Shown here one piece after another: positions 24,544-32,820 of a stretch of DNA of 41,807 nt. The position numbers and the translations under genes are program-made. How positions within the stretch are numbered: position 1 is the first letter of the stretch; each line of letters opens with the position of its first letter. The notes beneath the pieces are model-generated. The model was not told the DNA's origin. It did no database searches and worked only from the letters and a program-made list of their open reading frames with translations. The DNA is from Paludibacter sp. (GTDB lineage Bacteria; Bacteroidota; Bacteroidia; Bacteroidales; Paludibacteraceae), in NCBI GenBank assembly GCA_028690665.1, contig JAQVAV010000022.1, positions 1-41,807 of the forward strand. The letters are read 5' to 3'.

Positions 24544-25536
24544 ATGAAAAATATTTTTCGTGTTTGGTTAGTAATCCTGTTTATATTTCTTCCGTTGGGT
24601 AAGATAATGTCGGAGCATAATTCAGCTGATGTTGTTAGCAATGGTGTGGAATGGCGCGACATAAATGGAAATGTGATTAATGCTCACGGTGGTGGCTTTT
24701 TGAAAGTTGGAGATTACTACTATTGGATAGGTGAAAACAGGAAAAACGGAGTGTTTGTTTCTTGTTACAGATCGAAAGATCTTTTGAACTGGGAATTTCG
24801 TGGAGATCTGCTTACCCGAAATTCTCATCCGACACTTGATAAAGCAAACATTGAACGTCCCAAAGTGATTTATAACGAGAAAACAAAAAAGTTTGTCATG
24901 TGGATGCATTATGAATATGGACGTGATTACAGCTATGCTCGTGCTGCAGTAGCCTTTTCTGATGATATTGAAGAACCATTCACTTTTCTGAAAAGTTTTC
25001 GTCCTTTTGGTAATATGTCCCGGGATTGCACTCTTTTTAAAGATAGTGACGGAACAGCTTACTTTTTTTCTTCGGCACGCGAAAATTATGACATGTGCAT
25101 GTATCGGCTTACCGATGATTATCTCGATGCAAAAGAGCATGTTATGACATTATGGCCGGGTGGACATCGTGAAGCTCCCGCATTGGTTAAACGTGGAAAT
25201 TATTATTTTATGATTACAAGCGGTTGCACCGGGTGGGATCCTAACCAAGCAAAATATGCTTACGCTAAATCAATTACAGGTCCGTGGTCAGAGCTTATCA
25301 ACGTGGGAGATTCAACAACTTTTGATTCGCAGTCGACTTTCATTTTGCCTGTTGAGGGAGAGCGTGAAACTTCCTATTTATATGTAGGCGATCGTTGGGA
25401 TGGTACTCATTATTTTAATTCAAAGTATATTTTGCTGCCACTTAAGTTTTATGGAGAAACGGATATGCAGCTAAACTGGGCAGAGAAAGTTGTTCCGAAT
25501 GTGAAATCAGGTGAAGTTGCAGAACTGAGTAACTGA
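24544..25536 (+). CDS. Glycoside hydrolase family 43-like secreted enzyme
   Basis: A 330-aa protein with an N-terminal hydrophobic signal segment (residues 5-20). The beta-propeller pattern of GH43 is visible: VINAHGGGFLKVGDYYYWIGE near the start, CYRSKDLLNWEFRG, IERPKVIYNEKTKKFVMWMH, SRDCTLFKDSDGTAYFF, GHREAPALVKRGNYYFMITSG and GPWS. The Glu in HREAP fits the general acid, and the Asp in SRDCT fits the transition-state modulator. It resembles the galactan-active subfamilies, but the substrate is not certain. It stands alone, with no SusC/SusD genes nearby. Confidence 0.85.
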   Translation: MKNIFRVWLVILFIFLPLGKIMSEHNSADVVSNGVEWRDINGNVINAHGGGFLKVGDYYYWIGENRKNGVFVSCYRSKDLLNWEFRGDLLTRNSHPTLDKANIERPKVIYNEKTKKFVMWMHYEYGRDYSYARAAVAFSDDIEEPFTFLKSFRPFGNMSRDCTLFKDSDGTAYFFSSARENYDMCMYRLTDDYLDAKEHVMTLWPGGHREAPALVKRGNYYFMITSGCTGWDPNQAKYAYAKSITGPWSELINVGDSTTFDSQSTFILPVEGERETSYLYVGDRWDGTHYFNSKYILLPLKFYGETDMQLNWAEKVVPNVKSGEVAELSN

Positions 25537-25562
25537 GTTCATTATAAAATATTGTTTTTTAG

Positions 25563-25597
25563 AAAGGCTTTCTGTTTTTTCAGAAAGTCTTTTTTTA
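25563..25597 (+). terminator. Terminator after the GH43 gene
   Basis: A 12-bp stem (25563-25574 with 25581-25592, one G-T pair), a TTTTTT loop and a T-tract after the stem. Confidence 0.8.
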
Positions 25598-25605
25598 TAC
25601 TTTTG
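25598..25605 (+). promoter_or_regulatory. -7 box for rpe
   Basis: TACTTTTG fits TAnnTTTG. It follows directly on the terminator of the preceding gene and lies 27 bp before the rpe start. Confidence 0.55.
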
Positions 25606-25632
25606 TACAGAATCGTAAAGTTGAAAAACGCC

Positions 25633-26283
25633 ATGACAAAAATAATTTCACCCTCAATGCTGGCTGCTGATTTTGCTAATTTGCAAGATATGTGCGAAAT
25701 GATTAACCATAGTGAAGCCGAATGGTTGCATGTGGATGTCATGGATGGTGTTTTTGTCCCGAATATTTCCTTTGGATTTCCGGTGATCGAAGCAGTAAAG
25801 AAACACTGTAATAAGATGTTGGACGTACATATTATGATTGTCAATCCGGAAAAATATGTTGCGCGTTTTGCCAAAGTCGGAGCCGGAATGCTTACGTTTC
25901 ATTACGAAGCAGCTGAAAATCCACAGCAGGTGATTGACCAGATCCGGGCGGAAGGTATAAAAGTGGGAATAACTATTAATCCCGATGTTCCGGTCAGTGT
26001 GTTGGAACCCTACGTTAATCAAGTGGATATGGTGCTGTTGATGACTGTTTTTGCAGGCTATGGCGGACAGAAATTTATTGAAGAAAGTTACAACCGGATT
26101 GACGAACTTCGTGAAATCATTAAACGGAATAATGCCCATTGTCTGATTGAAGTTGATGGTGGCGTGACCTTGGAGAATGCACCAAAATTGTTTAAACATG
26201 GAGTAAATGTTCTCGTGGCGGGTAGCACTGTTTTTAAGGCTTCTGATGCGGGAAAAATGATTTTAGATTTGCTGAATACCTGA
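25633..26283 (+). CDS. rpe: Ribulose-phosphate 3-epimerase
   Basis: Interconverts ribulose 5-phosphate and xylulose 5-phosphate in the pentose phosphate pathway. A 216-aa TIM barrel with SPSMLAADFANLQ, HVDVMDGVFVPNISFG (metal-binding His and Asp), LDVHIMIVNPEKY, FHYEA, MTVFAGYGGQKFI and EVDGGVTLEN. I chose ATG 25633 (MTKIISPSMLAADF); the upstream frame reads through the preceding terminator and is not protein. Confidence 0.96.
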   Translation: MTKIISPSMLAADFANLQDMCEMINHSEAEWLHVDVMDGVFVPNISFGFPVIEAVKKHCNKMLDVHIMIVNPEKYVARFAKVGAGMLTFHYEAAENPQQVIDQIRAEGIKVGITINPDVPVSVLEPYVNQVDMVLLMTVFAGYGGQKFIEESYNRIDELREIIKRNNAHCLIEVDGGVTLENAPKLFKHGVNVLVAGSTVFKASDAGKMILDLLNT

Positions 26284-26344
26284 TTATAAGGCTTCGTTTT
26301 AAATCTGAACTTGTTGCTATATAACCTTTTATCTGATATTGTTT

Positions 26345-28405
26345 ATGGACTTCTTGAATCGTACGCCTTTTTTCAGGCTGCTATTGTCGTTGATTGTTGG
26401 CATCATTGTTTTTGAGCTTTTTAAGCTATCTGTGTTTTTTATTGCAGCAATTTTTATTCTGTCATTTTTTATTATTTTACTACAGTCTCTAATTAAAAAA
26501 TCAGAAAATTTATATCGTTTTCGCTGGCTTTTCGGGCTGGGAATTATGTTGTTCTTTGTCGGATTTGGAGCGTTTCTTTCTTTTGAAAAAGCACAGAAAA
26601 TACAATTTATTTTTCCGGAAAATCCTCAGATTTATCAGGTAGAAATTACGGAAGAACCTTTTGAAAAAGAAAAGTCAGTATTATGCAGAGCGAGGCTTTT
26701 GTATGCAAAAGATACTACTTTCGTTTTGAAAAAATCTTCCATAAAAACAATTATCTATTTACAGAAAACTTTCAAAGCCAAAGCCTTACATTCCGGTGAC
26801 CGGCTTTTAATAAATGCAGCATTTCAAAGGCCAGATGGAGCGGTTAATCCTGCTGGATTTGATTATGCTACTTATTTGAGAAGGCAGAGTGTTATTGCAA
26901 CAGCATATATCTCAGAGAAAAACTGGAAACATTGTGGAAAAAATAATTCGTTTTCGATGTTTCGGATGGCTGAAACAGCTCAACAAAAGTTGCTCCATAT
27001 TTATCGTGATTTTGGCATTAATGGGGACGAGTTTGCCGTATTGGCGGCGCTAACTTTGGGTTCAAAGGATGCACTTCATCCTGAACTCCGGCAAAATTTT
27101 TCGACAAGCGGAGGTATGCACATTCTGGCTGTGAGTGGGTTGCACGTAGGCATTGTTTATTTGGTGCTGAATTTTTTATTTTCGTTATTTCTGAAAGACA
27201 AGAAGTTCAAAATACCGAAAGCTTTATTGATTATCATTTTTCTCTGGTGCTATGCCTTTATCACCGGTTTGCCACCTTCGGTTATTCGTTCGGTACTTAT
27301 GTTCTCGCTTATAGCTTTTGGAAGTAGCTTAATGCGCAAGTCACAGATTTATAATACAATTTCGCTTTCAGCTTTTGTAATGCTGGTAATTAATCCCGAT
27401 TTTTTGTTTGATGTAGGATTTCAACTGAGTTATGCTGCTGTGGTTGCCATTGTGTATTTTCAACCTAAAATTTCAAAACTTCTGATCATAAAAAGCAAAC
27501 CTCTGCATTGGATTTGGAATTTGACGGCGGTGTCGCTGGCTGCACAAATCGGAACAGCTCCTTTGGCTGTTTATTATTTCCATCAATTCCCCAATTATTT
27601 TTTGTTGACCAATTTGATTGCCATACCGGCAGCTTCGCTGATTATTTACGGGGCTTTACTGCTTTTTATGGTTTCACCTGTCCCGTATTTGTCCGATTTT
27701 GTGGCTTATTGTTTGAATTTTATACTGAAAGCGCTGAATTATAGCATCGAATTTATTCATAATTTGCCTTTTGCACTGACTGTTGTTTCGATCAATTTCT
27801 GGCAACTTTTGTTAGTTACAATAGCTGTTGTTGCATTTACTTTTTATTTGTCCAATAAGAAAATAAAGCCGCTTTTATTTAGTTTCCTATCCGTTTTTGA
27901 AATTGTTTTAATTTCAGTTTTTCTAAAATATAAACTGTTCAAAGAACCGGAAATAATTGTTTTCTCTGATAATAAATACTCCCATTTTGAAATTTTGGAT
28001 GGACGAAATAATTATATTTTTTCTACAAATCGAGATGCTTTTGAAAAAATCGGGTTGAATTATAACCTGCTTCACGGAGTAAAAAGTTATCAACCAATAT
28101 CAAGATCTGCAATATTCCAGGATGGTTTTTTTATTTATCGTAACAAATTATTTTTTGTTTTGAAAGATGATTTGTTGAAGAAAAAAGAAACCGCCATGCC
28201 CTTGTTGGTTGATTTTCTGATTGTTTGCAATCATACGAAACCCCGGATTACAGAGATTTTGAAATGTATTCAGCCTAAAACAATTATTGTCGATAAAACA
28301 ATATCACATTGGTATGCCCAAAATATAAAGCAAAAGTGTATTGATGAAAAAATTGATTTTTATTCAATTTCTGATCAAGGCGCTTACATTCAAAAGTTTA
28401 GATAA
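26345..28405 (+). CDS. ComEC/Rec2 family competence membrane protein
   Basis: A 686-aa polytopic membrane protein. The N-terminal domain has the DUF4131-like part and the OB-like segment with NPAGFDYATYLRRQSV. The competence core has LGSKDALHPELRQNFSTSGGMHILAVSGLHVGIVY, followed by many hydrophobic segments. ComEC forms the inner-membrane channel for incoming single-stranded DNA. The C-terminal part (about 535-686) occupies the position of the metallo-beta-lactamase domain but shows no HxHxDH metal motif, so nuclease function is probably absent. ATG 26345 preferred. Confidence 0.88.
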   Translation: MDFLNRTPFFRLLLSLIVGIIVFELFKLSVFFIAAIFILSFFIILLQSLIKKSENLYRFRWLFGLGIMLFFVGFGAFLSFEKAQKIQFIFPENPQIYQVEITEEPFEKEKSVLCRARLLYAKDTTFVLKKSSIKTIIYLQKTFKAKALHSGDRLLINAAFQRPDGAVNPAGFDYATYLRRQSVIATAYISEKNWKHCGKNNSFSMFRMAETAQQKLLHIYRDFGINGDEFAVLAALTLGSKDALHPELRQNFSTSGGMHILAVSGLHVGIVYLVLNFLFSLFLKDKKFKIPKALLIIIFLWCYAFITGLPPSVIRSVLMFSLIAFGSSLMRKSQIYNTISLSAFVMLVINPDFLFDVGFQLSYAAVVAIVYFQPKISKLLIIKSKPLHWIWNLTAVSLAAQIGTAPLAVYYFHQFPNYFLLTNLIAIPAASLIIYGALLLFMVSPVPYLSDFVAYCLNFILKALNYSIEFIHNLPFALTVVSINFWQLLLVTIAVVAFTFYLSNKKIKPLLFSFLSVFEIVLISVFLKYKLFKEPEIIVFSDNKYSHFEILDGRNNYIFSTNRDAFEKIGLNYNLLHGVKSYQPISRSAIFQDGFFIYRNKLFFVLKDDLLKKKETAMPLLVDFLIVCNHTKPRITEILKCIQPKTIIVDKTISHWYAQNIKQKCIDEKIDFYSISDQGAYIQKFR

Positions 28406-28450
28406 GAATTGTAACAAAACTTTCTGAAACTGTAAATCATATTTTTTTGT

Positions 28451-28458
28451 TATTTTTG
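28451..28458 (+). promoter_or_regulatory. Candidate -7 box for the DHH gene
   Basis: TATTTTTG fits TAnnTTTG and lies 23 bp upstream of the ATG at 28482. Confidence 0.5.
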
Positions 28459-28481
28459 CAACCAATTTAATGTAATCCTAA

Positions 28482-29504
28482 ATGATATCAAAAATTATTG
28501 CCGAAGAGCTTATTCATAAGGTAAAAAAATCAGTTGATGCTGTAGACAAAATAGTGATTGTTGCACATGTTGCACCTGACGGAGATGCTATGGGATCGAC
28601 TTTGGGCTTGTGGCACTATCTTATGACTATTGAGAAAGAACCTGTTGTAATTGTTCCGACTGCATTCGCCGATTTTTTGAAATGGATGCCGGGTTCGGAT
28701 CGTGTATTAGTATATGCTGATAAAAAAGAAGAGTGCGATAAAATTCTGGCAGAAACAGAGCTGATTTTTACGCTTGATTTCAATGTAGAAAGCCGAATGG
28801 CAGATTTAGCCCCTGCTGTGATAAATGCTTCGGCTCCTAAGATATTGATTGATCATCATTTACATCCTGGAGATTATGCCAAAATAACGATTTCTCATCC
28901 GGAGATTTCGTCGACCAGTGAGTTGATCTTTCGTTTGATTTGCCGGTTAGGCGATTTTTCGAAAATCAATCTGGCTTGTGCCGAATGTATTTATACTGGT
29001 ATGATGACCGATACGGGTGGTTTTACTTATAATTCAAATAAACAGGAAATATATACAATTATTTCTGAGTTGATTAAAATTGGTGTTGATAAGGATGAAA
29101 TTTACCGCCGGGTATTCAATACTTATTCTGCTGATCGCATGAAACTTATGGGATATGCTTTGTATAAAAAAATGAAAGTTTATCCAGAATATCAGGCGGC
29201 ACTGATTACGCTTACGGCAAAAGAACTCAAAAAATTCAATTATCAGAACGGCGATACCGAAGGTTTGGTAAATATGCCACTTTCTATAGCCGGAGTTGTT
29301 TTTTCTGTGTTTATACGTGAAGATTCTGATAAAATAAAGGTTTCATTACGTTCTCAGGGTACTTTTCCTGCCAACAAATTTTCGGCAGATGTGTTTGATG
29401 GAGGAGGACATCTGAATGCAGCCGGAGGTGAAAGCTGTACTACTTTGGAAGAAGCCGTGGCAAAATTTGAAGAAGCTTTGCCCGATTATAAAGATTTTTT
29501 GTAG
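28482..29504 (+). CDS. DHH family phosphoesterase (NrnA-like)
   Basis: A 340-aa DHH/DHHA1 protein. VAHVAPDGDAMGSTLGL holds the first metal ligands, TLDFN the next Asp, LIDHHLHPGD is the DHH motif, and MMTDTGGFTY the last. The C-terminal DHHA1 domain ends with FDGGGHLNAAGGES. NrnA-type enzymes degrade very short RNA and pAp. It is followed after 36 bp by the phosphoglycerate-mutase-like gene. Confidence 0.92.
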   Translation: MISKIIAEELIHKVKKSVDAVDKIVIVAHVAPDGDAMGSTLGLWHYLMTIEKEPVVIVPTAFADFLKWMPGSDRVLVYADKKEECDKILAETELIFTLDFNVESRMADLAPAVINASAPKILIDHHLHPGDYAKITISHPEISSTSELIFRLICRLGDFSKINLACAECIYTGMMTDTGGFTYNSNKQEIYTIISELIKIGVDKDEIYRRVFNTYSADRMKLMGYALYKKMKVYPEYQAALITLTAKELKKFNYQNGDTEGLVNMPLSIAGVVFSVFIREDSDKIKVSLRSQGTFPANKFSADVFDGGGHLNAAGGESCTTLEEAVAKFEEALPDYKDFL

Positions 29505-29540
29505 CAGGGCTTTTATAATCGTTTTATAATTAATTAAATA

Positions 29541-30746
29541 ATGAAATATATAATCATTCTTGGTGATGGAATGGCCGACGAGCCGATTGCATCTCTTGGA
29601 AATAAAACCTGTCTTCAGGCAGCAGATAAACCTGCCATTGATAAAATTGCGGCAATGGGACGCTGTGGTATGCTCGACACTATTCCGGCCGGTTTTGCGC
29701 CGGGAAGCGAAATTGCCAATATGAGTGTAATGGGTTACGATGTACCTAAGGTTTTTGAAGGACGTGGTTCTTTGGAAGCGGCAAGTATGGGTGTTGATAT
29801 AGAAGATGGTGAAATGGCCATGCGTTGTAACCTGATTTGCATCGAAAATGGAAAAATCAAAAATCATTCCGCCGGACATATCAGCAATGAAGAAGCTGAA
29901 GAGTTGATCCTATTTTTACAAAAAGAATTGGGTAATGAGCAGATTCATTTCTATCCGGGAGTTTCGTACCGGCATTTGTTGAAAATAAAAGGAGGCAAAA
30001 AACAGTTGAAATGTACGCCTCCGCATGATGTGCCGGGAACTCCGTTTGAAAATGTTATGATAAAAGCGGAAACTCCGGAAGCTCAGTCTACGGCTGATTT
30101 GTTGAACGATTTGATTATACGTTCACAACAGTTGCTTGAAAATCATCCGGTGAATTTGAAGCGTGCTGCTGCCGGAAAGGACAAAGCCAACAGTATATGG
30201 CCTTGGTCACCGGGATATAAACCCGCCATGAAGACCCTTTTGGAGCAATATAATTTACAAAGTGGATCGGTTATTTCGGCCGTAGACCTGATTCGCGGAA
30301 TTGGCGTTTATGCCGGACTGAAAGTGATCATGGTTCCCGGAGCTACCGGACTTTATAATACAAATTACGAAGGAAAAGCGCAAGCGGCTATCGATGCTTT
30401 ACGTACCGATGATTTTGTCTATTTACATATCGAAGCCAGTGACGAAGCCGGGCACGAAGGAGATGTTGATTTGAAAATAAAAACCATTGAGTATCTTGAT
30501 CACCGGGTGGTAAAACCAATTTTTGATGAAGTATCCAAATGGGATGAACCCGTAACGATTGCTATTTTGCCGGATCATCCGACTCCGTGTGCTATTAAAA
30601 CACATACCAATCATCCGATTCCGTTTATTATTTATCGCCCGGGAGAAAAACCGGATGATGTTCAGGTATATGATGAATTTGCCTGCGAAAAAGGAAGCTA
30701 TGGTTTGTTGAAAGGAATGGAATTTATGCAAAAGTTGATAAAATGA
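29541..30746 (+). CDS. ApgM-family protein, possible homoserine kinase
   Basis: A 401-aa protein of the alkaline-phosphatase superfamily, annotated in most genomes as cofactor-independent phosphoglycerate mutase. Metal-site motifs are visible: LGDGMAD at the start, GFAPGSEIANMSVMGYD with the likely nucleophile Ser, EASDEAGHEGD, and ILPDHPTPCAIKTHTNHPIPFII. Its stop overlaps the thrC start by 4 bp (ATGA), so both are translated together. No separate thrB is visible in the window. I recall that genetic work in Bacteroides assigned homoserine kinase activity to this family, and the context fits that role better than glycolysis. Confidence 0.85.
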   Translation: MKYIIILGDGMADEPIASLGNKTCLQAADKPAIDKIAAMGRCGMLDTIPAGFAPGSEIANMSVMGYDVPKVFEGRGSLEAASMGVDIEDGEMAMRCNLICIENGKIKNHSAGHISNEEAEELILFLQKELGNEQIHFYPGVSYRHLLKIKGGKKQLKCTPPHDVPGTPFENVMIKAETPEAQSTADLLNDLIIRSQQLLENHPVNLKRAAAGKDKANSIWPWSPGYKPAMKTLLEQYNLQSGSVISAVDLIRGIGVYAGLKVIMVPGATGLYNTNYEGKAQAAIDALRTDDFVYLHIEASDEAGHEGDVDLKIKTIEYLDHRVVKPIFDEVSKWDEPVTIAILPDHPTPCAIKTHTNHPIPFIIYRPGEKPDDVQVYDEFACEKGSYGLLKGMEFMQKLIK

Positions 30747-32056
30747 AATACTACAGTACAAATAAAAAAGTCAGCGGCGAAAGTTTATCAAATGCCGTTA
30801 TCAAAGGTCTTGCAGAAGATAAAGGGTTGTTTATGCCCGACCAAATTACTGAAATACCAGCCATGTTTTATGAAAACATCGATAAAATGTCGTTTCAGGA
30901 AATGGCTTATACTGCGGCTTATATGATGTTTGGAGAGGATGTGCATGCTAACATGTTGAAGACGATTGTGTATGAAACATTAAATTTTGACGTGCCGCTG
31001 GTAAAGGTTGAGGATAATATCTATAGTCTGGAACTTTTTCATGGCCCGACTTTGGCATTTAAAGATGTGGGGGCCCGGTTTATGTCCCGCATGTTATCAT
31101 ATTTTATTCAACGTCAGGCTGATAACGGAAAACAGGTGAATGTGCTGGTAGCAACTTCGGGCGACACGGGAAGCGCTGTTGCAAATGGTTTTCTCGGAGT
31201 AGAAGGTATTCACGTTTATGTCCTGTATCCCAAAGGATTGGTGAGCCCTATTCAGGAGTGCCAGTTTACTACATTAGGACAAAATATTACAGCTCTTGAA
31301 GTAGATGGAACTTTTGATGATTGTCAGGCATTGGTGAAGTCTGCCTTTATGGATGAAGAACTGAACGCAAAAATGAAGCTGACTTCGGCTAATTCCATTA
31401 ACGTGGCACGTTTTTTACCTCAGGCTTTTTATTATTTTTATGCTTATGCACAGTTGAAAAAGATGTCGGAAGAAGCAGCTAAAAATATGGTGGTTTGTGT
31501 TCCCAGCGGGAATTTTGGGAATATTACTGCCGGCCTTTTTGCTAAACGTATGGGCTTACCGGTAAAACGTTTTATTGCTGCGAATAATCGCAATGATATT
31601 TTTCTGGAATATTTGAAAACAGGGAAATATAATCCGCGTCCTTCGGTGTCGACAATAGCTAATGCTATGGACGTTGGCGATCCGAGTAACTTTGCACGTA
31701 TTCTGGATTTGTACGGAAATTCTCATGCAGCTATTAGCGCTGAAATCAGTGGTATCAGTTATGATGATGAACAAATTGCCGATACTATACGTACCTGTAA
31801 AAAGTCAACCGGTTATTTGCTCGACCCTCACGGGGCTTGCGGTTATCAGGCTCTGAAAGATATGTTGCAGCCGGGTGAAACAGGGATATTTCTCGAAACG
31901 GCACATCCTGCGAAATTTTTAAATACCGTAGAAAAAATTATTGGAGAAAAGATAGAAATCCCGGAAAAATTACAGGAATTTATGAAAGGCGAAAAGAAAA
32001 GTGAATCAATGACAAAAGACTTTGCCGACTTTAAATCGTATTTATTAGAGAAATAA
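30743..32056 (+). CDS. thrC: Threonine synthase
   Basis: PLP enzyme that converts O-phosphohomoserine to threonine. It is 437 aa, of the longer type. MKYYSTNKKVSGESLSNAV is the usual N-terminus, the PLP lysine is in FHGPTLAFKDVGARFM, and VATSGDTGSAVANGF and VPSGNFGNITAGL follow. It is translationally coupled to the ApgM-like gene, which may make its substrate. Confidence 0.96.
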   Translation: MKYYSTNKKVSGESLSNAVIKGLAEDKGLFMPDQITEIPAMFYENIDKMSFQEMAYTAAYMMFGEDVHANMLKTIVYETLNFDVPLVKVEDNIYSLELFHGPTLAFKDVGARFMSRMLSYFIQRQADNGKQVNVLVATSGDTGSAVANGFLGVEGIHVYVLYPKGLVSPIQECQFTTLGQNITALEVDGTFDDCQALVKSAFMDEELNAKMKLTSANSINVARFLPQAFYYFYAYAQLKKMSEEAAKNMVVCVPSGNFGNITAGLFAKRMGLPVKRFIAANNRNDIFLEYLKTGKYNPRPSVSTIANAMDVGDPSNFARILDLYGNSHAAISAEISGISYDDEQIADTIRTCKKSTGYLLDPHGACGYQALKDMLQPGETGIFLETAHPAKFLNTVEKIIGEKIEIPEKLQEFMKGEKKSESMTKDFADFKSYLLEK

Positions 32057-32065
32057 TCATCTTTT

Positions 32066-32123
32066 TCTAAAGAGGAATAAAAATATGTGTCATCTTTCCT
32101 AATTCCCCTTCAGGGGTTAAGGG
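32066..32123 (+). repeat. Decayed palindromic element, thrC/ribE junction
   Basis: The right arm, CCCCTTCAGGGGTTAAGGG at 32105-32123, belongs to the CCCCTTTAGGGG family. The left arm, TCTAAAGAGGAATAA at 32066-32080, resembles CCCTAAAGGGGAATAA with two changes. An internal ATG at 32085 runs into a stop at the right arm, so unlike the trp copies it does not extend the next gene. ribE keeps its own start downstream. Confidence 0.6.
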
Positions 32124-32136
32124 TAAATTTTTAATT

Positions 32137-32736
32137 ATGTTTTCAGGAATAATAGAAGAAGCGGCAACAGTAGTTGCATTACGTAAAGATCAGGAAAATT
32201 TACATATCACTATGGAATGTTCTTATGTTGATGAACTCAAGATAGATCAGAGCGTTGCACACAACGGAGTTTGTCTTACGGTGGTAGAGAAAACAGATAA
32301 AACATATACGGTTACAGCCATAAAGGAAACTCTTGACCGCTCTAATTTGGGCCAGCTGGAAATTGGCAGTAAAGTGAATCTCGAACGCAGTATGCTGATG
32401 AACGGCCGTTTGGATGGACATATTGTACAGGGGCATGTCGATCAGACTGCTGTTTGCAGGGAAGTGAAAGAATCCGATGGCAGTTGGTATTTCACCTTCG
32501 AATATGCATTTGATAAGGAGATGGCTAAACGTGGTTATATGACCGTCGACAAGGGCTCTGTTACTGTAAACGGTGTAAGCCTGACTGTTTGTAATCCAAC
32601 CGATAATACTTTTCAGGTAGCCATTATCCCCTATACCTATGAGCACACCAATTTTCATCAAATTAAACCCGGATCGGTTGTGAATATCGAATTTGATATT
32701 ATCGGAAAATATGTAAGCAGAATGATGTCTTTTTAA
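32137..32736 (+). CDS. ribE: Riboflavin synthase, alpha chain type
   Basis: Dismutates two 6,7-dimethyl-8-ribityllumazine molecules to riboflavin. A 199-aa protein with two similar lumazine-binding barrels: MFSGIIEEAATV with VAHNGVCLTVV, and HIVQGHVDQTA with VTVNGVSLTVCNP. No FMN riboswitch is visible in the 80 bp upstream. Confidence 0.96.
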   Translation: MFSGIIEEAATVVALRKDQENLHITMECSYVDELKIDQSVAHNGVCLTVVEKTDKTYTVTAIKETLDRSNLGQLEIGSKVNLERSMLMNGRLDGHIVQGHVDQTAVCREVKESDGSWYFTFEYAFDKEMAKRGYMTVDKGSVTVNGVSLTVCNPTDNTFQVAIIPYTYEHTNFHQIKPGSVVNIEFDIIGKYVSRMMSF

Positions 32737-32820
32737 AGGTGTCTCCTTATTTTTTCTATACAATTACAAACTAAAACTCATTTTTATTGTTAGAATTGAC
32801 GATAAAGAGAGGATGTATAT

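Noticed and set aside
32057-32136. FMN riboswitch before ribE
   Set aside because: The gap is only 80 bp, is filled by a decayed palindromic element, and shows none of the conserved FMN aptamer segments.
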